Of a stretch of DNA of 39,883 bases, positions 12,182 through 21,271 are shown piece by piece (positions within the stretch are counted from its first letter, which is position 1; each line of letters opens with the position of its first letter). The position numbers were made by a program, and so were the translations under genes. The DNA comes from an uncultured Butyricimonas sp. (lineage in GTDB: Bacteria > Bacteroidota > Bacteroidia > Bacteroidales > Marinifilaceae). The DNA is taken from contig CALUHX010000024.1 in NCBI GenBank assembly GCA_944320555.1, positions 1 to 39,883 on the forward strand, given 5' to 3'. The notes beneath the pieces are model-generated. The model was given only the letters and a program-made list of their open reading frames with translations, searched no databases and was not told where the DNA came from.

Positions 12182-13123
12182 TCAATTATTTATAAAAGAT
12201 TTAACAGTCCTCCTTATTCCCTCCCGCGCCTCCACAGGCATTCGTTCCACGCCCAAGGCGGCCTTCAACTTCTCGTTAGACACCACGAAATTCTCCGTCA
12301 GTTTTCCCAACCGCTCCTCGTTCAACGGCAAGCCGAACCACGTCCCCGCTTTGGCGCATCCTCTCATGAACGTCCTGTTTATTTTCCATATTCTGGCCCT
12401 TTTCCCCATGGCCTCGCACATTACCCGTATCAACTCGTTTGTCGACAAGGCCTCGTCATCCGCCACGTGGTAAACCCCGGACTCCACGTCAAGGTCAACC
12501 AACCTATCCACTGCGAAGCAAACATTCTCCACCGCGGCAAAACTTCTACGATTCTCGAAAGCTCCCAGCGGCCACGGCCATCCGTGTCTGACCACGTCGT
12601 ACAAAAGATTCAGATTCCCTTTGTTTCCAGGTCCATGTATCATGCAACAACGCAAAACATAAACTTTCTTTCCTTCCAGTTCGCACTCACGCGTGCGCTC
12701 CAGAATATATTCCTCGGCAGCCCGCTTGCTCTCGCCATAAGGCCCCACAGGGTGCGCCGCCGCGTCTTCCCTCAATTCGTCTCCCTCCACGTGGTCAGCC
12801 ACCGCTTTCACAGAACTGAAAAAGACGAACCGCTTCGCGCTTGACGCCAAAAAATAATCGAATGCCCGCTTCGTCAGTCCCGTGTTCACCTCGAAATATT
12901 CATTTGTCGGAGCCGCGTTTTTCATGTCATGCGCCTTACCCGCCAAATGGATAACGGCATCCATCCCTCCAATCTTGTCCAAATCGTTCCAAGAAAAAGT
13001 GGTTACCACTCTTTCTTGCTTAGGCGCAACGATATCTACCCCGTAAACGGAGTGCTGCTTTCCTAAAGACCGCACAAGATTCTTACCCACGAAACCGTGG
13101 ACACCTGTTATCAAAATATTCAT
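12182..13123 (-). CDS. NAD-dependent epimerase/reductase, WbpV/GalE-like SDR
   Basis: A 313-residue extended short-chain dehydrogenase with the NAD motif GVHGFVG (residues 7-13), FFSSVKAV at about 101-108, and catalytic Tyr129/Lys133 (YGESK). It is followed by the WecA-like transferase. In known loci this pair consists of a 4-ketoreductase or C4 epimerase making UDP-QuiNAc, UDP-FucNAc or a related sugar from the WbpM product, and its transferase. I infer that role here; plain UDP-GlcNAc 4-epimerase activity is the alternative. Cytoplasmic. Confidence 0.8.
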   Translation of the reverse strand: MNILITGVHGFVGKNLVRSLGKQHSVYGVDIVAPKQERVVTTFSWNDLDKIGGMDAVIHLAGKAHDMKNAAPTNEYFEVNTGLTKRAFDYFLASSAKRFVFFSSVKAVADHVEGDELREDAAAHPVGPYGESKRAAEEYILERTRECELEGKKVYVLRCCMIHGPGNKGNLNLLYDVVRHGWPWPLGAFENRRSFAAVENVCFAVDRLVDLDVESGVYHVADDEALSTNELIRVMCEAMGKRARIWKINRTFMRGCAKAGTWFGLPLNEERLGKLTENFVVSNEKLKAALGVERMPVEAREGIRRTVKSFINN

Positions 13124-13616
13124 TCCTCGCTTATAATTTATAATCCGTAATAATCACACCATCTCTCACTTTCAATTCCTTCGTTACAATTCTTATATTT
13201 ACTACTCTCTTTCTCATGTCAATAACCATTTGTTGTGTACGTTGTTTTACCCCAAAGACGGAAGAAACCCCAAAAGGTTGCGTGCCACAAGCGCCCACTT
13301 TTCCACTTTAACAATTTTGTAACATTTGCCGCCTGTTTATTTAGACAACCTTACAAATTGAGAAAAAACAAACCTCCAATCAATTCGACCGTCTTATCCA
13401 ATTCATGCCGCAAACAGCCCCAGGACCTGTGGCTGTCGAGTCCCGCCTCCACATCACCCCCACTCCAACCTCTCCACGAGACCGGCGGGCAGCGCTCCTG
13501 CCGAGGCCTCGCAAAAAACGGATGACAAGCCAAAGACTCAAGCTCCACCCGATTCCCGTACGCCATTTTTTCCAATTCCCGACATTCTTCCTAAAAATTA
13601 AATTTCCCCAAGGTGT
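13124..13616. other. 493-bp intergenic stretch without a supported gene
   Basis: No convincing gene was found. An open frame of 74 codons exists on the minus strand (13351-13575) in a noticeably GC-rich patch (about 13400-13560), unlike the AT-rich genes upstream. Its product was not recognised, and codon-based support cannot be judged by eye. No TAnnTTTG promoter was found on the minus strand, so the SDR and WecA-like genes are probably read from upstream. It may mark an old insertion or deletion site. Confidence 0.4.
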
Positions 13617-14783
13617 TCACGACAAAAATTCTGCCACTTGTTTTTCAATAATTTCCGCGACAAGATTACGGCGCACATAATCAATGGCACGTTTCCCTAT
13701 TTGTGCCCTTTGGCTTGGATTTCTCAACAAAGAAACAATCGCATCCGCCAATTCTTTCGCAGAATCTCTGACCACAATTCCACTTTGATTTATATCCAAT
13801 CCCTCCGCTCCAATCGTCGTCGTCACCACACATCCCCCAAAGGACATCGCTTGCAGAATCTTATTTTGAATTCCAGCCCCGGAACACATCGGCGCAACAG
13901 AAATAGCGGCTTGCCGCATATAATCACCGACATCACTCACTTTTCCGGTCACACACACATTAGGCATTTGAGCCAACTGGCGTACTTCGGCAACAGGATT
14001 AGCTCCCACCACATAAAACTTCACATCTGGAATGACGTTTCTAATGAAAGGTAGCACATCATACACAAAGAACTTTGCCGCTGTCACATTCGGCTCATAA
14101 TTCATTTTACCAACAAACACAATATTATAATTTCCATCCCGATGGCAAATGCTCTCCTCGGGCGAGTCCACATAATTTCCTATCACGCGGATATCTTTTT
14201 TTTGTTTACCTCCTTTTAAAATGTATTGCTTGTCGACCTCTGAAATCACAATACTCCTGTCGAAAATTTCCAACACCAACTGTTCATATTCACGACAACG
14301 CTTATGGTCTATTTTATATAACCATCGCCACAAGCCTTTCACTTGATTCTGAGCTTTCTCGTAATTCATTGATATGGCATCCACGAAATCGACCCATTTG
14401 CGCACCCCCTGCTTGGTTCTCACATATTCCGTCGTGCGTATGTTATTGCAGAAAACAGCGTCGTACTCACCCAAATGAGCATTAATCCATCGCTGAATTT
14501 TAGTAAAATAAAAATAGTTTACCTGCAAAGGCAATCTATTTCCGCACATCCCTTTCAACACATTCCAATAATAACCGCACTTTTTCACCCGAAAAGGGAT
14601 TATCGTATTACAAAATTCCTCTACCCCCTCGTTTATCCTGTCCACATCATTATCGTCCGTCACATACAACAAATCAATCTCACAAAACTTGGATAACGAT
14701 TTTATCATTTGATATGTTCTAATAGCTCCTCCTCCCCGATAAAGCGGATAAGGTGGTTTTGAACTAATTACCAGCACTTTCAT
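13617..14783 (-). CDS. Glycosyltransferase, GT4-like (GT-B fold)
   Basis: The 388 residues form two Rossmann-like halves. The N-terminus (KVLVISSKPPYPLYRGGG) is an acceptor-side domain of the type seen in TuaH/XrtA-associated glycosyltransferases. The C-terminal donor domain shows VFVGKMNYEPN, VVGANP and GSGIQNKILQAMSFGG-like sequence, where the second Glu of the usual EX7E motif is replaced by Gln (KILQAMS). It probably retains a sugar from a nucleotide donor, but which one is unknown. The start overlaps the stop of the upstream GT4 by 20 bp, indicating translational coupling. AT-rich relative to the rml genes. Confidence 0.85.
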   Translation of the reverse strand: MKVLVISSKPPYPLYRGGGAIRTYQMIKSLSKFCEIDLLYVTDDNDVDRINEGVEEFCNTIIPFRVKKCGYYWNVLKGMCGNRLPLQVNYFYFTKIQRWINAHLGEYDAVFCNNIRTTEYVRTKQGVRKWVDFVDAISMNYEKAQNQVKGLWRWLYKIDHKRCREYEQLVLEIFDRSIVISEVDKQYILKGGKQKKDIRVIGNYVDSPEESICHRDGNYNIVFVGKMNYEPNVTAAKFFVYDVLPFIRNVIPDVKFYVVGANPVAEVRQLAQMPNVCVTGKVSDVGDYMRQAAISVAPMCSGAGIQNKILQAMSFGGCVVTTTIGAEGLDINQSGIVVRDSAKELADAIVSLLRNPSQRAQIGKRAIDYVRRNLVAEIIEKQVAEFLS

Positions 14784-15843
14784 CTCTTTCTTTTTTCATT
14801 ACATCTCTCAATATAATCGCACTTTGCTCCCATGAAGAATATTTTGCCAACTGCCTTCTGCGTCCTTCCGAGGTACCCCACTCAGGCACATCGAAACTCT
14901 TTATCGCCCGTCTTATCTCCTTCTCAACCGGCTTCACACAATATCCACCACCACCCACTATTTCCGGTATTACAGAACAATCCGATGCCAATATTTTGCA
15001 ATCAAACCTCATCGCCTCCAAAAGCGGAATGCCAAATCCTTCTTCAAGCGACAAAAATAGAAATGCCTTTGCATTTTTCAATAAGACATTCTTTTCTTTT
15101 TCTGTCACAAATCCCGTCACTCTCACATGAGCAGGACATGCTTTCCAACTTTCTTGACGAATGCCCGTCACCACAAAAACATTGTCATCCAAATCCGTCA
15201 TCACTTTTTTCAACACGGAAATATTTTTACTGGGCGCATCCCCTGTAATTGTATAATAATACTGTTTTTCCCGCACTCCGAATTTCTCCAACACCTTTCG
15301 TTCTTCTTGTTCGTCATACGCCACATCTTCCAACTTCACATGGTTCGGGGTTACGTAAGCTTTCCTATGAAAATAGCGCGACAACAAATGCGCCGAATAG
15401 TCCGAAACCGTAAACAATTCGTCAATACGCCGAATCCCCATTCGCAAATTAAAACAACGATAGTATTTACCCAGCAACTGATAAATGCCCTTAGGCCTCA
15501 ATTTTCCCATAAAAATCAAATCGTGCACCGTCACGTACAGTTTAATCGAAGACGACAAATACAATGGAAAAGTATTATACGGACACCAAAGCAATACGAC
15601 ACCATCCTTTTTGGCCTGTCGAGGCAAATAGTATTGCTCGTAGCTGAAATAACCGCCTTTCAACTTACGAAAAGAAACATTCTCTGGAAAAACAAAATGC
15701 TCACACGCATTTCCATTATCGATATATAAAATATACCGATTATCCATATCCATCCGAACAAGGCATTTCACAATTTCCCGCACATAAGTCCCCATTCCTC
15801 GGTTACTTTTATAGCCGAATCTAAAATCAACACCTATAATCAC
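14764..15843 (-). CDS. Glycosyltransferase family 4
   Basis: The 359 residues have a classic GT4 layout. The N-terminal domain begins with IIGVDFRFGYKSNRGMGTYVREI. The donor domain carries YTITGDAPSKN, the VTGFVTEKE loop, the EX7E motif EEGFGIPLLEAM and IPEIVGGGG. A GT-B retaining transferase adding one sugar of the repeat unit is expected; linkage and donor cannot be read from sequence. It overlaps the neighbouring genes on both sides (20 bp downstream, 4 bp upstream), so all three GT4 genes are tightly coupled. Confidence 0.88.
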   Translation of the reverse strand: MIIGVDFRFGYKSNRGMGTYVREIVKCLVRMDMDNRYILYIDNGNACEHFVFPENVSFRKLKGGYFSYEQYYLPRQAKKDGVVLLWCPYNTFPLYLSSSIKLYVTVHDLIFMGKLRPKGIYQLLGKYYRCFNLRMGIRRIDELFTVSDYSAHLLSRYFHRKAYVTPNHVKLEDVAYDEQEERKVLEKFGVREKQYYYTITGDAPSKNISVLKKVMTDLDDNVFVVTGIRQESWKACPAHVRVTGFVTEKEKNVLLKNAKAFLFLSLEEGFGIPLLEAMRFDCKILASDCSVIPEIVGGGGYCVKPVEKEIRRAIKSFDVPEWGTSEGRRRQLAKYSSWEQSAIILRDVMKKERDESAGN

Positions 15844-16880
15844 CTCTCTATGTTTTTAAATAATTGTGCCACTTCATTTATCGTTTTTCTTATATCAAAA
15901 CACGCAAATGCCCGCTCCCTTCCTTTTCTTCCCATTTCTACTCTCATCTTACTATTTTCCAATAATTCTTTCAATCCGTCTTTCAGCAATGAAACATTTC
16001 TAGGCGCAACCAATATGCCAGTTTCGCCATCTTTCACCGCTTCAGGAATACCTCCGACGTTTGTCGCCAACACTGGCAAAGAACATGCCATTGCTTCCAA
16101 AACAGACAAAGAAATCGCCTCATAATAAGTTGGCAATATAAATATATCGCTGTCCATCAATAACGCCTCCACATCGTTCACATGTCCCAATAATACAATA
16201 TTCTGGCTTCCATTCCGTTGAATCATGGACCGAAGCTCTGCTTCCAAGGAACCTGTTCCTGCTATTTTCAAAATAATCGGATAATCAGACAATTGAAGTA
16301 CAGCTTCCACCGCCTCTATTATTCCTTTTTCCCTTTCAATGCGACCGGCATAAACTATTTGAATCACCTTTTTCTCCTCTCGCCTCAACTCTTTGGGTAT
16401 TGGCACTCCATTATAAATAACGACCTTTTTTCGATGAAAACCTTTTATCTCATCGACAACCATCCGAGAAACGCCCACTATTTTACGACTAAACCAAAAA
16501 CCCAATGTCATCAATACGTAATACATTCCCCTCTTGAACCACGGAGTAGATGCCGCACTTGTATGTTTATAAGCAACCTTTTTCACCTTACGCGGCAAAA
16601 AAGGAGCCATATAAATAGCGCGATTACCATTCAACAAAACCATATCTATCCTATTTTCAATCAACAACTGTCTGGCAAATCGAATCTCATCCAAAAAAGA
16701 ATAGCTTCCATCCAAAAAATATTTTTTATCTGTAATCAGTTTTTCATACAACTCTCGATTACGAACTTGATAATATACTTCAAATTGCGTTTCCAATTCA
16801 GGAAATACCCGTCCCACGAATATCTCACCTCCTCCATAAAAAGGCGTGCAACTAACAATCAATACTTTTCTTTTTCCCAT
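15840..16880 (-). CDS. Glycosyltransferase family 4
   Basis: 346 residues with GT-B architecture. N-terminal segment VLIVSCTPFYGGGEIFVGR; donor domain with IVYAGRIEREKGI, IAGTGSLE, VLLGHVNDVEALL, and the EX7E motif in YYEAISLSVLEAMACSLPV followed by GGIPEAVKDGETG. This is a textbook GT4 retaining transferase. The 4-bp overlap with the next gene and the 29-bp overlap with the Wzy-like gene place it in the same operon. Acceptor and donor unknown. Confidence 0.9.
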   Translation of the reverse strand: MGKRKVLIVSCTPFYGGGEIFVGRVFPELETQFEVYYQVRNRELYEKLITDKKYFLDGSYSFLDEIRFARQLLIENRIDMVLLNGNRAIYMAPFLPRKVKKVAYKHTSAASTPWFKRGMYYVLMTLGFWFSRKIVGVSRMVVDEIKGFHRKKVVIYNGVPIPKELRREEKKVIQIVYAGRIEREKGIIEAVEAVLQLSDYPIILKIAGTGSLEAELRSMIQRNGSQNIVLLGHVNDVEALLMDSDIFILPTYYEAISLSVLEAMACSLPVLATNVGGIPEAVKDGETGILVAPRNVSLLKDGLKELLENSKMRVEMGRKGRERAFACFDIRKTINEVAQLFKNIER

Positions 16881-18153
16881 AACATACCTTCTCTACCAAT
16901 TTGAACACTCCGATTACAAACAACGTGTAAAATGACAATCTGAACAAAAGATTAGCATCATACGAATACCAACGAGTTACCAAAAAAAACGATAAGACAA
17001 AAAACAAAGACAAATAGTAATTAGGATTTTTCTTCTCATAAACATAATTGATGATATATCCCAAATACACGCCTAACAATACCGGTCCCAACACGCCCAA
17101 CATGACATAAAACGAACTCACTATTAATCCTCCTCCTCCGAACTCAACATGCAAACCACTCAGATAATGAGGAAACTTTAACGAATCCGGCAAAACAGAC
17201 GGAGGAAGAAGGCAAGTGATGACATATCCCCCAAACAACTCCATGCGATCCACGAAATTAATCATCATTTCTTGGACTGTTCCAATAACAGCATTGCTCC
17301 CATACAACAATTCAGACTGATTATTTATCAATATGTCACTTTTCTCCGCGCTGCCCCATATCGGCAAGTTGTTCTTAAATCGATTTATCGCACTCAGAAG
17401 GAATACCCCCAAAGCCGCAAAAACAACAATCCAAACAGAACGGAACTTATTCTCAAAAAAATAAAAGAAACATATCAACATCGGCGGAACCATCAACATG
17501 CGCATCCCCCTTGTCATAGCAAACCACAAATACCAAATCAAAATAACACCTATTGCGATATTATATAACGCATCGGGACGATAAACAAACAGCAAAAAAA
17601 AGAATATATAAAAATATACAGCAAGTCCGCTTATACTTTCCAAATTATCCCTATAAACATTATACAAATCACCTCCGGCAAGCAACAAATTTGTGCCTTG
17701 ACGCTGCAAATACAACAGAATCAAAACACAAACCATACAACACACCCCGAACCACAACTTCGACCTTTCTTTGTCTTTCAAATAAGAAAAGGTCGAGCGT
17801 TTGCGTTCTTTGTTTCCGTTCAATTTCATTGTGATTATCACCCCTGCGAATAACAACAAACTCAACATGGATGAAATACCATAATATTCCATTTTTTGGA
17901 ATTGAACATACGGGCTCAACTGGACTCCTTGCCAATTATACAAATAATGAATATTATACGTGAGTATGAAAATGAATATCAACATCGCAGCTTGCATATT
18001 ACGAGTATAGTAAATCACAAGCACATTCACCACCAACAGAACATATACCATTTGTTTGTCCAACCCCAACAACAGATAGCCCGCTATCGACAAGAAAATG
18101 CCCAAAAGCAGTATGCACTTAACCAATATCTCGTTTTTATCCAGTATCCTCAT
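16852..18153 (-). CDS. wzy: O-antigen/capsule polymerase, Wzy-like
   Basis: 433 residues, mostly hydrophobic with about ten to twelve membrane helices, placed in the middle of a glycosyltransferase operon. This is the usual basis for calling Wzy, since primary sequence is poorly conserved. A long hydrophilic stretch (about residues 260-335, with FGGYVITCLLPPSVLP nearby) would be the periplasmic loop where polymerisation occurs. The ATG at 18153 is preferred over an in-frame start at 18207 because it forms an ATGA overlap with the upstream GT2 stop. Strongly AT-rich. Expected role: joining of lipid-linked repeat units in the periplasm. Confidence 0.8.
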   Translation of the reverse strand: MRILDKNEILVKCILLLGIFLSIAGYLLLGLDKQMVYVLLVVNVLVIYYTRNMQAAMLIFIFILTYNIHYLYNWQGVQLSPYVQFQKMEYYGISSMLSLLLFAGVIITMKLNGNKERKRSTFSYLKDKERSKLWFGVCCMVCVLILLYLQRQGTNLLLAGGDLYNVYRDNLESISGLAVYFYIFFFLLFVYRPDALYNIAIGVILIWYLWFAMTRGMRMLMVPPMLICFFYFFENKFRSVWIVVFAALGVFLLSAINRFKNNLPIWGSAEKSDILINNQSELLYGSNAVIGTVQEMMINFVDRMELFGGYVITCLLPPSVLPDSLKFPHYLSGLHVEFGGGGLIVSSFYVMLGVLGPVLLGVYLGYIINYVYEKKNPNYYLSLFFVLSFFLVTRWYSYDANLLFRLSFYTLFVIGVFKLVEKVCYGKKKSIDC

Positions 18154-19091
18154 GACAACAATCTGCGTATTCTTTTCAATCCAACATAAACCAATTTGGC
18201 ACACCATTGCGGCAATCCGTAATACAATCTGTAAATCAACGGTTGCGAACGGAAATCTATTTCCCGTAGTGCGTCATGCGTGGCCTCGGAATATACACCC
18301 AAGGCGTAATAAGGTCTCAATGTCCTCAATATTAATCCGTCTATCAAATAGCACAAAGATACGTTTTTCTTATCCCGCAATTGCCCCAACCCGAAGATAT
18401 AATTCTCTTTCGGACCATACAATTTCTTTGATAAACGTTCATTCGCATCCACATCGTGATTGTAATAAGCCGACACTTCGTTCAAATAAGCCACTTTCTC
18501 TTGCGACGCTATCTTTATCCACAGCATGATATCTTCCCCCGCTCGAATTCCTTCGGGGAATCCGCCAACACGCACAAAGACATCCTTTGGGATCACCACC
18601 GCGGATGTCCATACAGGCGACATAAATGTCCGAGCATACAACTCGAAATAATCCACATATCCCTGACCAAACCCCTGCGCCACTCTTAAATCAAAAGGAC
18701 GCTCCACTTGGTTTTGAACTTCGGCATATCGTGCGGCGTACAACCCCGCTTTCGGACACTCCTCTATCAGCCGAACCATTCTTTGCAAATAATCCGGATG
18801 CCACCAATCGTCCGCGTCCAAAAAAGCCACATATCTTTCTTTGGCTTCCCACACCCCACGATTTCGCGCCACGCTCACGCCGGAATTCCTTTGTTCTATC
18901 ACACGAATTCTATTATCGTTTATTGATTTCACAATTTCCACACTCTCGTCAGTAGAGCCGTCATCAACAACAATTATCTCGAAACGGGGATATGATTGTG
19001 CAAGCACAGATTGCAATGTATCTCTCACATACCTTCTTTTATTATACAAAGGTATGACCACCGAAAACCGTATTTCCCCATCCTGTGCCAT
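18150..19091 (-). CDS. Glycosyltransferase family 2
   Basis: The 313 residues carry a GT-A fold at the N-terminus: FSVVIPLYNK (8-17), the nucleotide-binding VVDDGSTDES, NSGVSVARN, and the metal-binding FLDADDWW with DAD in DXD position near residue 95. The C-terminal part includes RVGGFPEGIRAGEDIMLW, with the ED pair typical of the acceptor/base site. It should be an inverting transferase adding one sugar. The stop overlaps the Wzy-like ATG (ATGA); it ends 10 bp downstream of the GT4 at 19102-20187. Confidence 0.9.
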   Translation of the reverse strand: MAQDGEIRFSVVIPLYNKRRYVRDTLQSVLAQSYPRFEIIVVDDGSTDESVEIVKSINDNRIRVIEQRNSGVSVARNRGVWEAKERYVAFLDADDWWHPDYLQRMVRLIEECPKAGLYAARYAEVQNQVERPFDLRVAQGFGQGYVDYFELYARTFMSPVWTSAVVIPKDVFVRVGGFPEGIRAGEDIMLWIKIASQEKVAYLNEVSAYYNHDVDANERLSKKLYGPKENYIFGLGQLRDKKNVSLCYLIDGLILRTLRPYYALGVYSEATHDALREIDFRSQPLIYRLYYGLPQWCAKLVYVGLKRIRRLLS

Positions 19092-19101
19092 AATCTGTCA
19101 A

Positions 19102-20187
19102 TCAATCATTATCAAACACCCTTCGCATGATATCTAATGACGATGCGAAAGAGTACTTCTCAACAAACATCGTTCGGGCATATTGCCCGCACATCTCCAA
19201 CCTTTCGGGATTTTTTTCAAAACGGTTCAATGAGTCAATCATTCCTCTCGCATCGTCAAAACATCCCCCTATCTTTTCCGGATCAACATCATAACCGACA
19301 AAAGCTTCTCTCGTCCCGACAATCGGCTTTCCATACATCATAGCTTCTGCCGTTTTTGTCTTCATCCCGCTACCCAAAAATATCGGACAAACGACGATGT
19401 CCGCCTGTTTGTACCAATCTTTCACGTTATCCACCTCGCCCACCACACGCAACCTGTCTTGAGGCCTGCCCTCTCTCAACACTTCCGACATGCCTCTCCC
19501 GACCACATACAACTCTCCTGAAACAAAAGGCAACACATGCTCTATAAACCAATTTATCCCCTGTATATTAGCAAAAAACGCGCTTCCGACAAACAAATAC
19601 CGCAACGGCGCATGAATCATCCTTTTCTCGCAATTCTCTCCCTCATCCTCAAAACTTGTCGGCAATATCACGTCGACATTTCTATGATAAATCTTCTTTA
19701 AAAAAGAAGCATCTCTTTGATTCAAAACAATAATCGTGTCGCTATACTTCACAGACGCCTTTTCTGCCACATACGTCAACAGGGCGGAAGCACAAGCTCT
19801 CAATTTATTATGTTGAATGCAAGTTTCCTGGTAAGCATAAATCACTTCAATGTTATGAAAAAAAGTCACCAATTTCAATTCGGGAAAACGCTTTTTCAAC
19901 TTCCGGACCAAAGCCCCGTAACGAGAATAAGTGATAAAAACCGCATCAAAAGAATCTACAGCTACCTTTTTCTCTATCTCTTTAATAATACCTATTGTCA
20001 AACCACCATACACTCGATAATCCGTGACAATTTCCCGTAAACGTCGATGCAAAGACAATCGTCGAGGAACAACTTTATACAATTCAACATCACATCCCAA
20101 TCGATTCAACAAATCCAAGTTCCTACGGTTTATAATACTACCGCCAAAAGACTCTTCTATCTGCTCCACAACATACAGAATCCTCAT
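19102..20187 (-). CDS. Glycosyltransferase family 4
   Basis: 361 residues with GT-B halves. The N-terminus MRILYVVEQIEESFGGSI is followed by a region ending in TFFHNIEVIYAYQ. The donor domain holds YLFVGSAFFANIQGINWFI, VVGRGM, and the motif GSGMKTKTAEAMMYGKPIVGT, close to the TIGR03087/TuaH style rather than the classic EX7E. It lies 3 bp downstream of wzz and is therefore read from the promoter at 21208-21239. Donor and acceptor are unknown. Confidence 0.85.
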   Translation of the reverse strand: MRILYVVEQIEESFGGSIINRRNLDLLNRLGCDVELYKVVPRRLSLHRRLREIVTDYRVYGGLTIGIIKEIEKKVAVDSFDAVFITYSRYGALVRKLKKRFPELKLVTFFHNIEVIYAYQETCIQHNKLRACASALLTYVAEKASVKYSDTIIVLNQRDASFLKKIYHRNVDVILPTSFEDEGENCEKRMIHAPLRYLFVGSAFFANIQGINWFIEHVLPFVSGELYVVGRGMSEVLREGRPQDRLRVVGEVDNVKDWYKQADIVVCPIFLGSGMKTKTAEAMMYGKPIVGTREAFVGYDVDPEKIGGCFDDARGMIDSLNRFEKNPERLEMCGQYARTMFVEKYSFASSLDIMRRVFDND

Positions 20188-20190
20188 AAC

Positions 20191-21165
20191 CTATTCACTT
20201 TCAAACAATCGTCTCAAGATAACCCATGCGATACTTCCAAACAATGACAAGAAAGCAAATACGAAAACAATCATCTGACGATTAGGGTTACTGAAATCTA
20301 TTGGCACTCGAGCTGAATCTATCACTGAAAACATTGGACGCTCATCGTCAACTTCCACTTGCAACAATTCGTACTGCCGAGCAATCATGTTGCACAAGCT
20401 CATAGACGCTTCCATTTCCAATTGTCGCTCATTCAACATGTCTTTCTGTTGTTCTAATACATTGTAGGAATGTTTCGCTTCATCATACATTTTTTCCATG
20501 TAATGTAAATCACTCTCCAATTTTCTCTTTTTAATTAAGAATAGTGACTCTCTCAACTTGTCTATCAAGACATTCACTACTGTGGCCGACACAACAGGAT
20601 CCTGCATCAACACCTCTATATTCAACAATCCACTCGTCTTGTCCTCCCACGCTACGATTCTACGATTTAATTGATTGATATAATTTTGTTGTTGTGGAGT
20701 CAAGTACAAAACATCCCATTCTATCGCCTTGGAAACGCTGTCCTTCTCAGAAGAAGAGAACCAAGAAGAAAAATCCAACACTTTCGTCCACCACGCCCGT
20801 CTTTGATTTTTTACCAAATAATCATACAAGGTCATTTCAGGCAAATCGGACGGTTTCACTTTCATGTCTGCCAAACCAATCAAAAAAGAACTGCTTTTCA
20901 GAATCTCCGAATATAATCCGACGGACAAATTATCCAAAGAAGATGTAGCAAAAGACAATCCAATCATAGAAGCCATTGAAGCATTGCGATCTTTCTCTCC
21001 TTTTTGTTGTAACGGCAATAATTTCGCTTTCGAAGTGTATTCTTTAGGAAGTCCGACTGCTATTATTATGCCCACAACAATACCACACACAGTGACAATC
21101 GCCAAAAAACGTTTCTTCGACCACACGTATTTACACAAGCCGACTAAATCCAATTCTTTTCCCAT
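20191..21165 (-). CDS. wzz: Wzz-family chain-length determinant
   Basis: A 324-residue polysaccharide co-polymerase. It has a short cytoplasmic N-terminus (LDLVGLCKYVWSKKR), a first membrane helix at about 18-38, a PKEYTSKAKLLP segment typical of Wzz, a long periplasmic part with predicted coiled coil (about 200-260), and near the end PIDFSNPNRQM followed by a second helix (about 298-317). It controls modal chain length by acting with Wzy in the inner membrane. There is no C-terminal tyrosine-kinase domain. It is the first gene after a strong promoter match. Confidence 0.92.
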   Translation of the reverse strand: MGKELDLVGLCKYVWSKKRFLAIVTVCGIVVGIIIAVGLPKEYTSKAKLLPLQQKGEKDRNASMASMIGLSFATSSLDNLSVGLYSEILKSSSFLIGLADMKVKPSDLPEMTLYDYLVKNQRRAWWTKVLDFSSWFSSSEKDSVSKAIEWDVLYLTPQQQNYINQLNRRIVAWEDKTSGLLNIEVLMQDPVVSATVVNVLIDKLRESLFLIKKRKLESDLHYMEKMYDEAKHSYNVLEQQKDMLNERQLEMEASMSLCNMIARQYELLQVEVDDERPMFSVIDSARVPIDFSNPNRQMIVFVFAFLSLFGSIAWVILRRLFESE

Positions 21166-21207
21166 TTTTCAAACAAATATAATCTACGACTTCAATTTCT
21201 AATGTTA

Positions 21208-21239
21208 CAAAGATACTAACTAACACATATTTTCCCAAA
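21208..21239 (-). promoter_or_regulatory. Bacteroidota-type promoter ahead of wzz
   Basis: TTTG (21239-21236) and TATCTTTG (21215-21208) on the minus strand are separated by exactly 20 bases, a full consensus match. The expected start is about 35-40 bases before the wzz ATG at 21165. It lies in a 106-bp gap between the GT2 and wzz and gives the wzz-to-glycosyltransferase run its own promoter, independent of the damaged upxY end of the locus. Confidence 0.6.
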
Positions 21240-21271
21240 CAGATTTTTCTTTTTATCATCTCGACATTTCA

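Noticed and set aside
13351-13575. 74-codon minus-strand frame as a gene
   Set aside because: No recognised domain, no clear promoter or ribosome-binding site; kept only as an observation on composition.
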